Positions 1-8,194 of a DNA stretch of 64,000 nt are shown here, piece after piece. Where the stretch lies: contig JBGSHJ010000049.1 of the NCBI GenBank assembly GCA_041752315.1, positions 62,001 through 126,000 of the forward strand, in the 5' to 3' direction. The notes beneath the pieces were generated by a model. It was not told where the DNA came from. It worked only from the letters and a program-made list of their open reading frames with translations, and did not search any database. The DNA comes from SYFY01 sp041752315. Lineage in GTDB: Bacteria; Pseudomonadota; Gammaproteobacteria; Pseudomonadales; Azotimanducaceae. The position numbers were made by a program, and so were the translations under genes. The first letter of the stretch is position 1, and every line of letters begins with the position of its first letter.

Positions 1-87
1 TTCGGCGGCTTCCTGTTGCATCGAAGCCATTTTTTCCTGCAGTGCCTGTGCCTGCTTCATCAGGCCCCCGATATCCTTGATATTCAT
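1..87 (-). CDS. ybaB: YbaB/EbfC nucleoid-associated protein, N-terminal fragment
   Basis: The minus strand begins MNIKDIGGLMKQAQALQEKM, the typical start of YbaB/EbfC, a small dimeric DNA-binding protein associated with the nucleoid. Only the first 29 codons lie in the window; the rest runs off the left edge. Its ATG overlaps the TGA stop of dnaX in an ATGA, as expected for the conserved dnaX-ybaB(-recR) operon. Confidence 0.9.
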   Translation of the reverse strand, partial: MNIKDIGGLMKQAQALQEKMASMQQEAAE

Positions 88-1721
88 GATCGACTCCGAG
101 CTTTTTCATTGACGGGCACTACCTGCTGAATTCGCCCACCGAATTCCCTGATCAGCGCCTGGACCACCGGATCTTCTCTGACCGCCGCTTCTGCGGTGAC
201 TTGAGCCTCGGCCTGTAGCCGCACCTTGCGCGCCGCCGGGGTTTCTTCTTCAGGAGACTGGACCTGGATGTTGATTTCCGTCGCACCAAATGGCCTGAGG
301 ACGCGTGTTATGGCCAGACGCTGCGAATCAACCAGCAAAGTATCGTGCCGCGGGTCCAGATGCAGCAACCAATTGCTGCCTTGCCGCTGAACAAGTACCG
401 AATGCTCCATCAACATCCGGGTTACGCCACTGGCTTCACTCTCTTCCACCATTTCATGCCACGGCTGCGGTGTCCGTGAGTCTGCCGTCTGTTGATCGGC
501 AACCCTTTTTGCAACCGGTGCGGCAGCTGTTGAGAGGTCGCTGGACATGCCTGGTGACGTGCCTAGTGGCGTCCCAACGCCGGAATCGGTCGTGCCGGTC
601 AACTGGCCACGATCGGCAGGTGTAGACAACGGCGTTCCGGCAGGCTCGGTTCGTGGTACACGACTGTCAGGCTCAGGCGCAAAGGCCAGCATTCGCAGCA
701 GGGTCATTTCGACACCACTGCGGGGATCCGGTGCCAGCGCCAGATCCCGTTGCCCCATGATGGCGATCTGATAGAACAGATGGACGGCGTCAGCGCGCAA
801 AGGTACCTGCATCTGATTGCGGCCGAGTGCACATTCAACGGCCATGCCATGCAGTGCGCTCGCCAGTTCGGCCAGCAACGAAGCAAAATCGACCGCTCGT
901 TCCGCGAGTTCCGACGTAATGGCCAGTACCCGCTCTGCCGAGCCTGAAGCCAGAGCCTGGATCAGGGTTCCGGTTTCATCACGGCCAACGATACCAAGCA
1001 TTTCGCCGACATCCGTAGTCGTCAGCGTACCTCCACCAAACGCAATGGCCTGGTCGGTAAGGGACAACGCGTCGCGCATGCTGCCGCGGGCGGCACGGGC
1101 AATGAGATCCAGCGCCGATTTTTCTGCGTGCACGTGCTCGTCAACCAGGATTGACTCCAGGTAACCTGCGATCCGCTCGGCACTCAGATTCTTGAGTTGA
1201 AATTGAAGACATCGCGAGAGCACTGTCACTGGCACTTTCTTGACTTCGGTCGTCGCCAGAAGGAATTTCACATGCGGTGGCGGTTCTTCAAGCGTTTTCA
1301 ACAAAGCGTTGAACGCAGCGTTGGACAGCATGTGCACTTCGTCGATCAGGTAGACCTTGTATCGACCACGCACCGGCATGTACTGGGCATTTTCAAGCAG
1401 TTCACGGGTATCGTTGACACCCGTTCGCGAGGCTGCATCAACTTCAATCAGATCCAGAAAGCGACCTTCACTGACATCGATACACGTGGGACAAACCAGG
1501 CAGGGGTTTGACGATACACCGTTGGTTTCGCAATTCAGGCACTTGGCCAGGATTCGGGCAATCGTCGTCTTGCCAACGCCACGGGTTCCGGTAAACAGAT
1601 AGGCGTGGTGGACTCGATCATGGTCAAGAGCATGGGCAAGCGCCCGGACGACATGTTCCTGTCCGACCAGCGCGCCAAAACCGGCGGGCCTCAACTTGCG
1701 TGCTAGCACCTGGTAACTCAT
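84..1721 (-). CDS. dnaX: DNA polymerase III subunit gamma/tau
   Basis: Clamp-loader ATPase of the DNA polymerase III holoenzyme, 545 residues. The N-terminus MSYQVLARKLRP is the canonical family start; an in-frame ATG 11 codons upstream gives no family match and was not used. Visible features are a Walker A motif GTRGVGKT (45-52), a four-cysteine zinc module (C64, C74, C77, C80), the Walker B/DEVH segment LIDEVHML and the sensor region LATTEVKKVPVTVLSRC. The proline/threonine/serine-rich stretch near residues 365-430 is the usual linker before the tau C-terminal domain. It is shorter than E. coli tau (643) and I see no convincing frameshift signal for a gamma form. Translationally coupled to ybaB. 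Confidence 0.97.
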   Translation of the reverse strand: MSYQVLARKLRPAGFGALVGQEHVVRALAHALDHDRVHHAYLFTGTRGVGKTTIARILAKCLNCETNGVSSNPCLVCPTCIDVSEGRFLDLIEVDAASRTGVNDTRELLENAQYMPVRGRYKVYLIDEVHMLSNAAFNALLKTLEEPPPHVKFLLATTEVKKVPVTVLSRCLQFQLKNLSAERIAGYLESILVDEHVHAEKSALDLIARAARGSMRDALSLTDQAIAFGGGTLTTTDVGEMLGIVGRDETGTLIQALASGSAERVLAITSELAERAVDFASLLAELASALHGMAVECALGRNQMQVPLRADAVHLFYQIAIMGQRDLALAPDPRSGVEMTLLRMLAFAPEPDSRVPRTEPAGTPLSTPADRGQLTGTTDSGVGTPLGTSPGMSSDLSTAAAPVAKRVADQQTADSRTPQPWHEMVEESEASGVTRMLMEHSVLVQRQGSNWLLHLDPRHDTLLVDSQRLAITRVLRPFGATEINIQVQSPEEETPAARKVRLQAEAQVTAEAAVREDPVVQALIREFGGRIQQVVPVNEKARSRS

Positions 1722-1759
1722 CGCCCTTATTCTACAGACTTTCGCCAGAACCACTGCCC

Positions 1760-2482
1760 ATGAGCTTTGCCAGTTCCTTCGTTGTCATCGGCCACCGGGG
1801 TGCCGCCGGTCTGGTGCCGGAAAATACCCTGCCAGGATTTCAGCGTGCCTATGAGCTCGGCGTGGATGCGATCGAACTGGATGTACATCGGGTGGAGCAC
1901 CGTCTGGCCGTCATCCACGACGATACACTGGAACGGACCACCAACGGCAAAGGGCCGGTCGCTGCCCTATCCTTGACTTCACTCAAGTCGCTGGATGCTG
2001 GAGGGGCTGCATCTGTGCCACTGCTGGAAGAGGTTCTCGAGGCACTGCCTGAACCGGTTGCCATCAACATCGAACTCAAGGGTCGAGGGACCGCCGCGTT
2101 GGTGGCTGATCTTCTGCGCACTCACCATGAACTTCTGTCGCCGGACCGCTGCATGGTCTCTTCATTCGACCATCTGATGCTGCTGCGATTTCGCCAGATC
2201 GCCGAAGATCTGCCTGTTTCCATCGCACCGCTCTACCATCAATGGCGCGGAACCTGGCGCAATACCACCAGCCGATGCAAGACAAAATGGCTGAATCTCA
2301 GCGAAAAACTGGTGACTGCAGCCCGGATGCGGGAGCTTGGTGACGCTGGACTGCAGGTTCTTGCGTATACGGTAAACACTGCCGAGCGTGCTCTGGAACT
2401 GCAGGTGCTCGGAGTCCGGGGTGTGTTTACGGACCGTCCGGACCTGCTGGTGCCTCTGTTCAGGTCCCCGGTCAGGCAATAG
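1760..2482 (+). CDS. ugpQ: Glycerophosphodiester phosphodiesterase
   Basis: Hydrolyses glycerophosphodiesters to glycerol-3-phosphate and an alcohol. The 240-residue protein is a GDPD TIM-barrel of cytoplasmic (UgpQ-like) size with no signal peptide. It shows the family opening IGHRGAAGLVPENT, metal-binding ELDVHR, the catalytic IHDDTLERTT, and the late NIELKG and TVNT segments. ATG 1760 was chosen because an upstream in-frame ATG at 1700 adds 20 residues with no family match that reach into the dnaX 5' end. It stands alone, divergent from dnaX with a 38-bp gap and convergent with the psp genes. The UgpQ name rests on size and lack of export signal. Confidence 0.85.
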   Translation: MSFASSFVVIGHRGAAGLVPENTLPGFQRAYELGVDAIELDVHRVEHRLAVIHDDTLERTTNGKGPVAALSLTSLKSLDAGGAASVPLLEEVLEALPEPVAINIELKGRGTAALVADLLRTHHELLSPDRCMVSSFDHLMLLRFRQIAEDLPVSIAPLYHQWRGTWRNTTSRCKTKWLNLSEKLVTAARMRELGDAGLQVLAYTVNTAERALELQVLGVRGVFTDRPDLLVPLFRSPVRQ

Positions 2483-2507
2483 GCCGGGCCGAAGGACAGG
2501 CAATAGT

Positions 2508-2738
2508 TCAGGCCGTCCGCTCCAGCCGATCCAGTTCACGCCTGAGATCAAAGCCCTCGTCGGTGACAATTTTTTCGAGGACCTCGATTCGCGCTCGCAG
2601 CGCATCCAGTTCGGCTTGTTCGAACCTCCTGACCTCGCGGTCCTCCCGGTGCCTCTTCTTGCCCCGGGCAAAGTCACTGGCGACACCTCCAGCAACCCCG
2701 ATCAGGACGATCAGAACGATTGCGGTCCACATGCTCAT
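2508..2738 (-). CDS. Small PspB-like membrane protein at the end of the psp operon
   Basis: A 76-residue protein with one N-terminal membrane segment (about residues 4-21, WTAIVLIVLIGVAGG), a basic stretch (ARGKKRHRED) and a charged helical C-terminus likely to form a coiled coil. Its end (RIEVLEKIVTDEG followed by LRRELDRLE) resembles the C-termini of the neighbouring PspB and PspC. Its start overlaps the pspC stop by ATGA, so it is probably co-translated with pspC. It is not a standard PspB, which lies three genes upstream. Function is inferred only from position and this motif: a membrane partner of the Psp response. Confidence 0.75.
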   Translation of the reverse strand: MSMWTAIVLIVLIGVAGGVASDFARGKKRHREDREVRRFEQAELDALRARIEVLEKIVTDEGFDLRRELDRLERTA

Positions 2739-3484
2739 GCCGTTGTTCCCCCGGTTGCGCCGCCATGCTCCAGGCGACTGAGTTGTTTGCGAAGTTCATA
2801 TTGATCAGAAGTGACATGGGCTTCCATGCGCCGCAGTCGCAGTTCCGCCTGTGACATCAACACCTGGGTATCGCGAAAATCGCGACGTGGGGATTGAACC
2901 GACTGTCTCTCTTCTGGTGGTGATCGGTCCGGGGACATCGACGCCGCACCAGACACGGACGCCGCGATCGCGGTGTCGTCACGCGGCATTTCCGGCAACA
3001 TGAACATGGCGACCAGATAGAGAGGCAATACCACCGGACCAAGGTAGATCAGGCCAGTGACTGCCAGTACCCGAACCACCCACGTGCGGATCCCCAGATA
3101 GGCCGAGAGGCCTGCGCACACACCTGCGATTTTTGCGCGCTGCCGGTCCCGATAGAGCCGGGTAGTACGAGTCGAACCAAAGTACAGTTCAGCATCGGAG
3201 CTCTGGCGTTCACGCCGGTGCCGATGTCGGCGGGCTCGACTTCGCTCACGTCGGCCGCCTGCTTCACGCTCGAGTTTTGCCGTGGTGTCCTCGATGAACG
3301 CTGCAGCGCGTGTGCTCCATTCGTCGCGCGCTGTGCTGGCCAGCGACTCCACCGCCCTCTCGAGCCTGTCGAGCGCCTCGCGCATCTCCGGTCGCGGTCG
3401 ATCCGAATTGCGGGACCGGCCGCCAGAGTCCGCGCTCTCTCCTGATCTGGCGCCCGATCTGTCGTCTGTTCTGTCGTCACTCAT
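2735..3484 (-). CDS. pspC: Phage shock protein PspC with long N-terminal extension
   Basis: Inner-membrane sensor/effector of the phage-shock response. The PspC domain is at residues 107-170 (LYRDRQRAKIAGVCAGLSAY then two hydrophobic stretches ending MFMLPEMP). The C-terminus carries the typical RRMEAHVTSDQYELRKQLSRLE-type helix. Unlike the roughly 120-residue E. coli protein, this one has about 249 residues, with an acidic/serine-rich N-terminus, a helical stretch (35-75) and an arginine-rich patch (78-93), all probably cytoplasmic. MSDDRTDD at 3484 was chosen over an ATG five codons earlier because it fits the spacing to upstream sequence. It lies 97 bp downstream of pspB. Confidence 0.9.
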   Translation of the reverse strand: MSDDRTDDRSGARSGESADSGGRSRNSDRPRPEMREALDRLERAVESLASTARDEWSTRAAAFIEDTTAKLEREAGGRRERSRARRHRHRRERQSSDAELYFGSTRTTRLYRDRQRAKIAGVCAGLSAYLGIRTWVVRVLAVTGLIYLGPVVLPLYLVAMFMLPEMPRDDTAIAASVSGAASMSPDRSPPEERQSVQSPRRDFRDTQVLMSQAELRLRRMEAHVTSDQYELRKQLSRLEHGGATGGTTA

Positions 3485-3581
3485 CTTTGCTCCTCTCAAT
3501 CCGTCCCATCACCAGACTGTTCAAACCGCCTTCCACTTGCAGAACTGCCTTGCAGTATCCATGGTCCACGGGCTACCTGGC

Positions 3582-3827
3582 CTATTCCTCACTCAGCCGC
3601 TTGCGCCAACCTGGAGTCTGCTCATCAAGAATGGCTTCCAGTGTGTCGATACGATCGATCATCCGCTCGGCCTGCAGCCGCAGATCGTCGAGGTGCGACC
3701 GTTCTTCAGCAGACAACGCACTCGACAGTTTCTGCTTGCTCCGGTAATGCATGAAGATCCAGGTCGGCGCGACGATGGTCATGAAGATCACCGTCGGCAC
3801 AAACAGTGCAACCACATAACCGTCCAT
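3582..3827 (-). CDS. pspB: Phage shock protein PspB
   Basis: 81-residue bitopic membrane protein matching PspB in length and layout: an N-terminal membrane helix (about residues 5-25, ending WIFMHYRSK), then a coiled-coil (LSAEERSHLDDLRLQAERM) and the family ending RIDTLEAILDEQTPGWRKR. In known systems PspB with PspC senses envelope stress and draws PspA away from PspF. Starts 3 bp after the pspA stop, so almost certainly in one transcript with pspA. Confidence 0.92.
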   Translation of the reverse strand: MDGYVVALFVPTVIFMTIVAPTWIFMHYRSKQKLSSALSAEERSHLDDLRLQAERMIDRIDTLEAILDEQTPGWRKRLSEE

Positions 3828-3830
3828 GGG

Positions 3831-4511
3831 TTACTCCCGCGAGGTGCTCTGGGTGTTGCTCTGCAGTCGCGCCTTCAGCGCCGCCAGTTCGACGTCCAGA
3901 GTGTCATCCACCTCCAGGTCGGCGATCTCATCGGCGAGGCTCTTTTTGCCCATGTCGTAGGATTCGATCTGGCCCTCAAGATCGTCCATCTTGCGCTCGT
4001 ACATCTCGAAGCGATGCATGGCGTCGTTGATGTTGTGGTCTGACAACTGCCGCCGGACACCGAGTCGCGTCTGAGCTGCCTTGCCACGCACGATGATTGC
4101 GTTCTGCCGAACCTTGGCGTCCTTGATCTTGGCTTGCAGGAGACCGATGTCCTCGTTGAGCTTGGACAATGTGGACTGCAACAGGCTCAGCTCCTGCTCG
4201 ACCGCAACCGCTGCATCGCTGGAGCGATTCCGTTCGGCCAGCGCACCTTTGGCAAGGTCGTCACGATCCCTGGAGATGGCGACTTCAGCCTTGCGTTCCC
4301 ATTCGCGCGCTTCGGCAACAAGCGATTCGCGCCGACGTTCGAGGTCCTTGCGGTCGGCAATGGCTCGTGCGGACGTGCTGCGCACCTCGACCAGTGTTTC
4401 TTCCATCTCCTGGATAATCAGTCTGACCATCTTTTCCGGGTCCTCGGCCTTGTCGAGCAGGGCATTGAGGTTGGAATTGATGATGTCACTCATGCGGGAA
4501 AAGATGCTCAT
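3831..4511 (-). CDS. pspA: Phage shock protein PspA (IM30/ESCRT-III family)
   Basis: 226-residue, almost entirely helical coiled-coil protein. The start MSIFSRMSDIINSNLNALLD is the family signature, so the ATG at 4511 was used rather than an upstream one at 4577. The segment AEDPEKMVRLIIQEMEETL is the conserved membrane-interacting/PspF-binding region. PspA inhibits PspF in unstressed cells and oligomerises on damaged inner membrane. First gene of the minus-strand pspABC operon, divergent from pspF across a 151-bp spacer, which fits control by PspF. Confidence 0.97.
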   Translation of the reverse strand: MSIFSRMSDIINSNLNALLDKAEDPEKMVRLIIQEMEETLVEVRSTSARAIADRKDLERRRESLVAEAREWERKAEVAISRDRDDLAKGALAERNRSSDAAVAVEQELSLLQSTLSKLNEDIGLLQAKIKDAKVRQNAIIVRGKAAQTRLGVRRQLSDHNINDAMHRFEMYERKMDDLEGQIESYDMGKKSLADEIADLEVDDTLDVELAALKARLQSNTQSTSRE

Positions 4512-4662
4512 TTTTTGGAGCCTCCGGTTGAACGTGACTGAGTAACAATCAGAAACCATGCCAGGATTTGCAGACACCTAAGTTATTGTTTTGTAAGGAT
4601 TTACCATCAACGCATAAAACCATGGGATCAATCAATGGCAAACACCGCCAATAGTTGGTCAA

Positions 4663-5784
4663 ATGTCCCAACCGCCGCAGGAGCCCGACATGAGCCCCGA
4701 TGCAGAACGTCTCCTTGGAGAGTCACCGTTGATACTGAAGGTGCTGGAAGAGGTCTCGCTGGTTGCACCGCTTGACAAGCCTGTGCTCATCGTCGGCGAG
4801 AGAGGTACCGGCAAAGAGCTGATCGCAGCGCGCCTGCACTACCTGTCCGAACGGTGGCAGAGCGTCTTTCTGAAGATGAACTGCGCTGCCATCAGCGATG
4901 CACTGCTGGAATCGGAACTGTTTGGCCACGAAGCAGGCGCCTTCACCGGTGCAACCAAACTGCACCCCGGCCGGTTCGAGCGGGCCGATGGCGGAACGTT
5001 GTTCCTGGATGAACTGGCAACCACTTCGACCCTGGTCCAGGAAAAGATCCTGCGCGTGATCGAGTACGGAGAATTCGAACGACTCGGCGGCCATCGAACG
5101 ATGACCGCAGATGTCAGACTGGTGGCCGCTACCAACCAGGATCTGCCAGAGCTCGCCGCATCGGGACGATTCAGGTCCGACCTCCTTGACCGTCTGGCTT
5201 TTGACGTCATCACGCTACCTCCATTGCGTGAGCGCGGCGACGATATCCTGCTGCTCGCGGAGCAGTTTGCCGTGAACATGTCGAGCACCCTGGGTCGCGA
5301 CTACTTTGCCGGTTTCAGCGTTGCCGCGCGCACTACCCTTGAAGGCCATGACTGGCCGGGAAACATCCGCGAACTCAAGAATGTGGTGGAACGCGCGGTC
5401 TACAAAACCGATCCGGAACACGTCGTTGATCGAATAGTCCTCGACCCTTTCCAATCACCGTTCAGGCCAGTGACCAGGCCTGTTACCAGAGTCACCCTCG
5501 TGACACCCGAGAGCGGGCAGCCCGGGCCTGATTCACCAGAGAAGAAACCATTGGCTGCCACGACACCCAGCGAGCCGCCGACACAGGCTCTACCTTCTCC
5601 ACCGCGTTTCCCTGTCGACCTCAAGCAGATGGTCCAGGACCTCGAAATCGACACCATCAGGGCTGCCCTGGAAAAAGCTCGCCACAATCAGCGCCGCGCT
5701 GCCGAACTGCTGGCGCTGACCTATCACCAACTTCGTGGCTATCTCAAGAAGTATCAACTCACGACCGATGGTGAGAACGATTGA
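4663..5784 (+). CDS. pspF: Phage shock operon transcriptional activator PspF
   Basis: Sigma-54-dependent enhancer-binding protein, 373 residues. It lacks a receiver domain, as PspF does: the AAA+ domain begins about residue 18 with Walker A GERGTGKE, the GAFTGA loop that contacts sigma-54, Walker B GGTLFLDE, and the arginine-finger region LLDRLAFDV. A proline-rich linker (about 265-315) leads to a Fis-type helix-turn-helix (NQRRAAELLALTYHQLRGYL). The linker is longer than in E. coli PspF (325 aa). Divergent from pspA, its expected target and inhibitor. Confidence 0.95.
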   Translation: MSQPPQEPDMSPDAERLLGESPLILKVLEEVSLVAPLDKPVLIVGERGTGKELIAARLHYLSERWQSVFLKMNCAAISDALLESELFGHEAGAFTGATKLHPGRFERADGGTLFLDELATTSTLVQEKILRVIEYGEFERLGGHRTMTADVRLVAATNQDLPELAASGRFRSDLLDRLAFDVITLPPLRERGDDILLLAEQFAVNMSSTLGRDYFAGFSVAARTTLEGHDWPGNIRELKNVVERAVYKTDPEHVVDRIVLDPFQSPFRPVTRPVTRVTLVTPESGQPGPDSPEKKPLAATTPSEPPTQALPSPPRFPVDLKQMVQDLEIDTIRAALEKARHNQRRAAELLALTYHQLRGYLKKYQLTTDGEND

Positions 5785-5859
5785 CGACAATTCCGGGCCA
5801 GATCATGCAATTGCCGCTTGGCCAGCCCGCGAACAAACCATTAGACTTCGCGCCCTTAC

Positions 5860-5947
5860 GGAGAGGTGGCCGAGTGGCCGAAGGCGCGCCCCTGCTAAGG
5901 GCGTATACGGAAACGTATCGAGGGTTCGAATCCCTCCCTCTCCGCCA
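5860..5947 (+). tRNA. tRNA-Ser (anticodon GCU)
   Basis: 88-nt class II tRNA with encoded CCA. Acceptor arms GGAGAGG and CCTCTCC pair perfectly (7 bp), with G discriminator. The anticodon loop CTGCTAA gives GCT, reading AGC/AGU serine codons. A long variable arm (about TATACGGAAACGTATC) and a T-arm GAGGG-TTCGAAT-CCCTC complete the fold. Long open frames antisense to it are the well-known spurious tRNA-Ser shadows. Confidence 0.98.
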
Positions 5948-5986
5948 AATGAAAAAGGCCCGCAAGGGCTTTTTTCATTTGGCGGA
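5941..5986 (+). terminator. 21-bp terminator hairpin containing the tRNA-Ser 3' end
   Basis: Left arm 5941-5961, loop GCAA (a GNRA tetraloop) and right arm 5966-5986 pair over 21 bp with a single G-U wobble (5957/5970). A U-run lies inside the right arm. The outermost seven left-arm bases, TCCGCCA, are the 3' end of the tRNA. The near-symmetric A/T tracts mean it could terminate in both directions, serving tRNA-Ser and possibly the convergent uup. Confidence 0.8.
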
Positions 5987-6023
5987 CCCGACGGCGGGTT
6001 CGAACCCGAAGCAGAGGGTTCGA

Positions 6024-6047
6024 CAAAACGGCAGGATCGCCGTTTTG
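6024..6047 (-). terminator. Hairpin downstream of uup
   Basis: Inverted repeat CAAAACGGC / GCCGTTTTG (9 bp, 6-nt loop), with a short T-tract within the descending arm on both strands. It lies about 120 bp after the uup stop on the minus strand and may end that transcript, or back up the tRNA terminator. Confidence 0.4.
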
Positions 6048-6167
6048 GACGCATTAGCGCCCCCGCGTCAGCGGGAGTGAGCGCCATGGATGGCGCGAAT
6101 CACCCCTCCCTCAATCTCGCCCATTGGAAATTGCCCATCAGTCCTTGCATTTTTCGCAGGTCTGCAC

Positions 6168-8057
6168 TCATCCCTCCAACTCTTCCCAACGCGCATAAGC
6201 CCTGGCGAGTTCCTCGGTGACCTGCTCGAGTTCCGTCATGACCTGAGCGACCTGCTCCCTGGTCGCCTTGTAGAAGTCCGCGCTTGATACCCGGCGCTGC
6301 AATCCGGCCTGCCGGGTTTCCAACGTATCGATCGCTGCCGGCAGGTTTTCGAGTTCCCGCTGTTCCTTGTAAGAGCGCTTTTTCGAAGGTGTCGTTTTTG
6401 CAATCCGGTCAACAACCCCAGGCTCGGAACCCGTCCGGGCTGTTTGTTCCGCCAACCCTTTCGCCAATCGGTGACGATTCCAGTCGGAGTAACCGCCGGG
6501 AAATTCCCTGACCTTTCCATCATCCGAAATCGTGAGCAGACTGGTCACGGTTCGATCTATGAAGTGGCGGTCGTGGCTGACCAGCAGCAGTGTGCCTTCG
6601 TAGTCGGCAATCAGTTCCTCGAGCAGTTCGAGAGTTTCCACGTCGAGGTCATTGGTCGGTTCATCGAGGACGAGGAGATTGGCCGGCCTGGCAAACAGCT
6701 TGGCGAGCAGCAGCCGATTCCGCTCACCGCCTGACAGTGACTTGACGGGCGAGTGGATTCGCGAAGAGGGAAAGAGAAAGTCAGCCAGGTAACCGGCTAC
6801 GTGTCTCTTCTTGCCATTCTGTTCAACATGATCCGAACCGTCTGCAACATTGTCACGCACGGATTGTTCGGGATCGAGTTGAAGCCTTTCCTGGTCAAAA
6901 TAGGCGATCTGCAGACGGCTGCCTTGTCGAACCTCGCCGCTGGTGGGTGACAATTCGCCAAGCAGCAACCTCAACAGGGTGGTCTTGCCACTGCCATTCT
7001 CGCCGAGTATGCCAACCCGGTCACCTCTGATGATCGTGGTGGAAAAGGGTTTCAGCAGCAGCCCTTCCCCATAGGCGAACGCAACCTCCTCTGCTTCCAG
7101 TACCAGCTTCCCGGACTGCTCTCCCGTACTGGTCCGCATGCGAACCTGGCCCTGGCGCTCAAGCCTCGACGCATGTTCGCGGCGCAGTGCTTCCAGGCGA
7201 CGTACACGGCCTTCATTGCGGGTTCGTCTCGCCTTGATTCCCTGACGGATCCAGACCTCTTCTCCAGCCAGGGTCTGGTCGAACTTGCGGGACGCATCGG
7301 CTTCGGCTTCGAGCTCCAGAGCCTTGCGATCCAGGTAGGCTTGATAGCTGCCCGGATAAGAACGAACCACGCCACGATCCAGCTCTATGATTCGGGTTGC
7401 CAGGCGATCCACAAACGCCCGATCGTGAGTGATGAAGAGAACAGTGCCCCGGTAGTCGGCCACCACTTCTTCCAGCGCCTGGATCGATTCAATATCAAGA
7501 TGGTTGGTCGGTTCATCCAGCAACAGCAGCTCCGGTTCCGAGACCAGCGCGCGGCCCAGCATCGCCCGTCGGCGCAAGCCGCCGCTGCATTCAGCCAGCC
7601 GGGCTTCTGCAGGCAGGCGGAGCCGATCCAGGGTCGCGTCGACCCGTTGACTTGCCGTCCAGGCATCGGCGACTTCTACCTCATGCTGGAGTTGCGCGTA
7701 TTCCTGAAGGACTTCCGGGGCATCACTCTGGGCCAGCCTGAGGCTTACCGCGTGCATGCGGGACAACAGGTCCTGCAATTCCCCAAGTCCGGATGCAACC
7801 ACGTCGAACAGTGTGGCATCCAGCGCGGACGGCACCGCCTGCTCCAGGCGCGCCAGCCGGAGCCCATCACGCCACCAGAGACGGCCACTGTCGAGCGGCT
7901 GCGCACGGGCGATGACATTGAGCAATGTGGACTTGCCCGCTCCATTGCGACCCAGGAGGCAGATACGCTCCCGGGGCTGCACCACCAGGTCCGCATGATC
8001 CAGCAAGGGGATGTGCCCATACGCGAGGCACGCGTCCTGCAATTGAAGGATGGTCAT
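6168..8057 (-). CDS. uup: ABC-F family ATPase Uup
   Basis: 629-residue cytoplasmic protein with two ABC ATPase domains and no membrane segments. Walker A motifs are GRNGAGKST (36-44) and GENGSGKTT; signatures are CSGGLRRRA and LSGGERNRL; each domain has Walker B followed by LLDEPTNHLD or VLDEPTNDLD. The inter-domain linker is the charged P-site tRNA-interaction motif region typical of ABC-F proteins, and the last ~80 residues form the C-terminal coiled-coil that defines Uup. ABC-F members act on ribosomes; E. coli Uup is also linked to precise transposon excision. Single gene, convergent with tRNA-Ser. Confidence 0.93.
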   Translation of the reverse strand: MTILQLQDACLAYGHIPLLDHADLVVQPRERICLLGRNGAGKSTLLNVIARAQPLDSGRLWWRDGLRLARLEQAVPSALDATLFDVVASGLGELQDLLSRMHAVSLRLAQSDAPEVLQEYAQLQHEVEVADAWTASQRVDATLDRLRLPAEARLAECSGGLRRRAMLGRALVSEPELLLLDEPTNHLDIESIQALEEVVADYRGTVLFITHDRAFVDRLATRIIELDRGVVRSYPGSYQAYLDRKALELEAEADASRKFDQTLAGEEVWIRQGIKARRTRNEGRVRRLEALRREHASRLERQGQVRMRTSTGEQSGKLVLEAEEVAFAYGEGLLLKPFSTTIIRGDRVGILGENGSGKTTLLRLLLGELSPTSGEVRQGSRLQIAYFDQERLQLDPEQSVRDNVADGSDHVEQNGKKRHVAGYLADFLFPSSRIHSPVKSLSGGERNRLLLAKLFARPANLLVLDEPTNDLDVETLELLEELIADYEGTLLLVSHDRHFIDRTVTSLLTISDDGKVREFPGGYSDWNRHRLAKGLAEQTARTGSEPGVVDRIAKTTPSKKRSYKEQRELENLPAAIDTLETRQAGLQRRVSSADFYKATREQVAQVMTELEQVTEELARAYARWEELEG

Positions 8058-8165
8058 GACAACAGGTCTGGATCATTGGCGGGGCGCGCACTATACCAGC
8101 CGCAGCCAACGGCACCGTGCCCTCATCGAATCACCACCCGGACAGATCGAGGGCAAAAGTTTGAT

Positions 8166-8194
8166 TTGACAGGTACGAGAATTGTGGCCAATAA
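8166..8194 (+). promoter_or_regulatory. Candidate promoter and direct-repeat operator for the TonB-receptor gene
   Basis: A perfect -35 TTGACA (8166-8171) stands 18 bp before AATAAG (8190-8195, 4/6 match to -10). Just downstream, TAACAAA occurs twice with 11-bp spacing (8213 and 8224); on the minus strand this reads GTTA-N7-GTTA, the spacing pattern known for ArcA sites. A purine-rich ribosome-binding site GAGGGG precedes the ATG at 8334. Regulator identity is a guess. Confidence 0.4.

Noticed and set aside
490..520. Programmed -1 frameshift in dnaX (GCA AAA AGG) to give a gamma form.
   Set aside because: The heptamer is not the A-AAA-AAG type, no clear stimulatory hairpin was seen, and the -1 frame has no early stop.
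4512..4662. Sigma-54 -24/-12 promoter between pspA and pspF.
   Set aside because: The closest match (minus strand TTGGCGGTGTTTGC) has 8 rather than 10 bases between GG and GC, so I do not call it although PspF control is expected.
5759..6220. Several open frames over the tRNA-Ser on both strands (e.g. peptides with GGEGGIRTLD or GRDSNPRY).
   Set aside because: They are translations of the tRNA gene and its antisense, a well-known false gene class; the tRNA fold explains the sequence.
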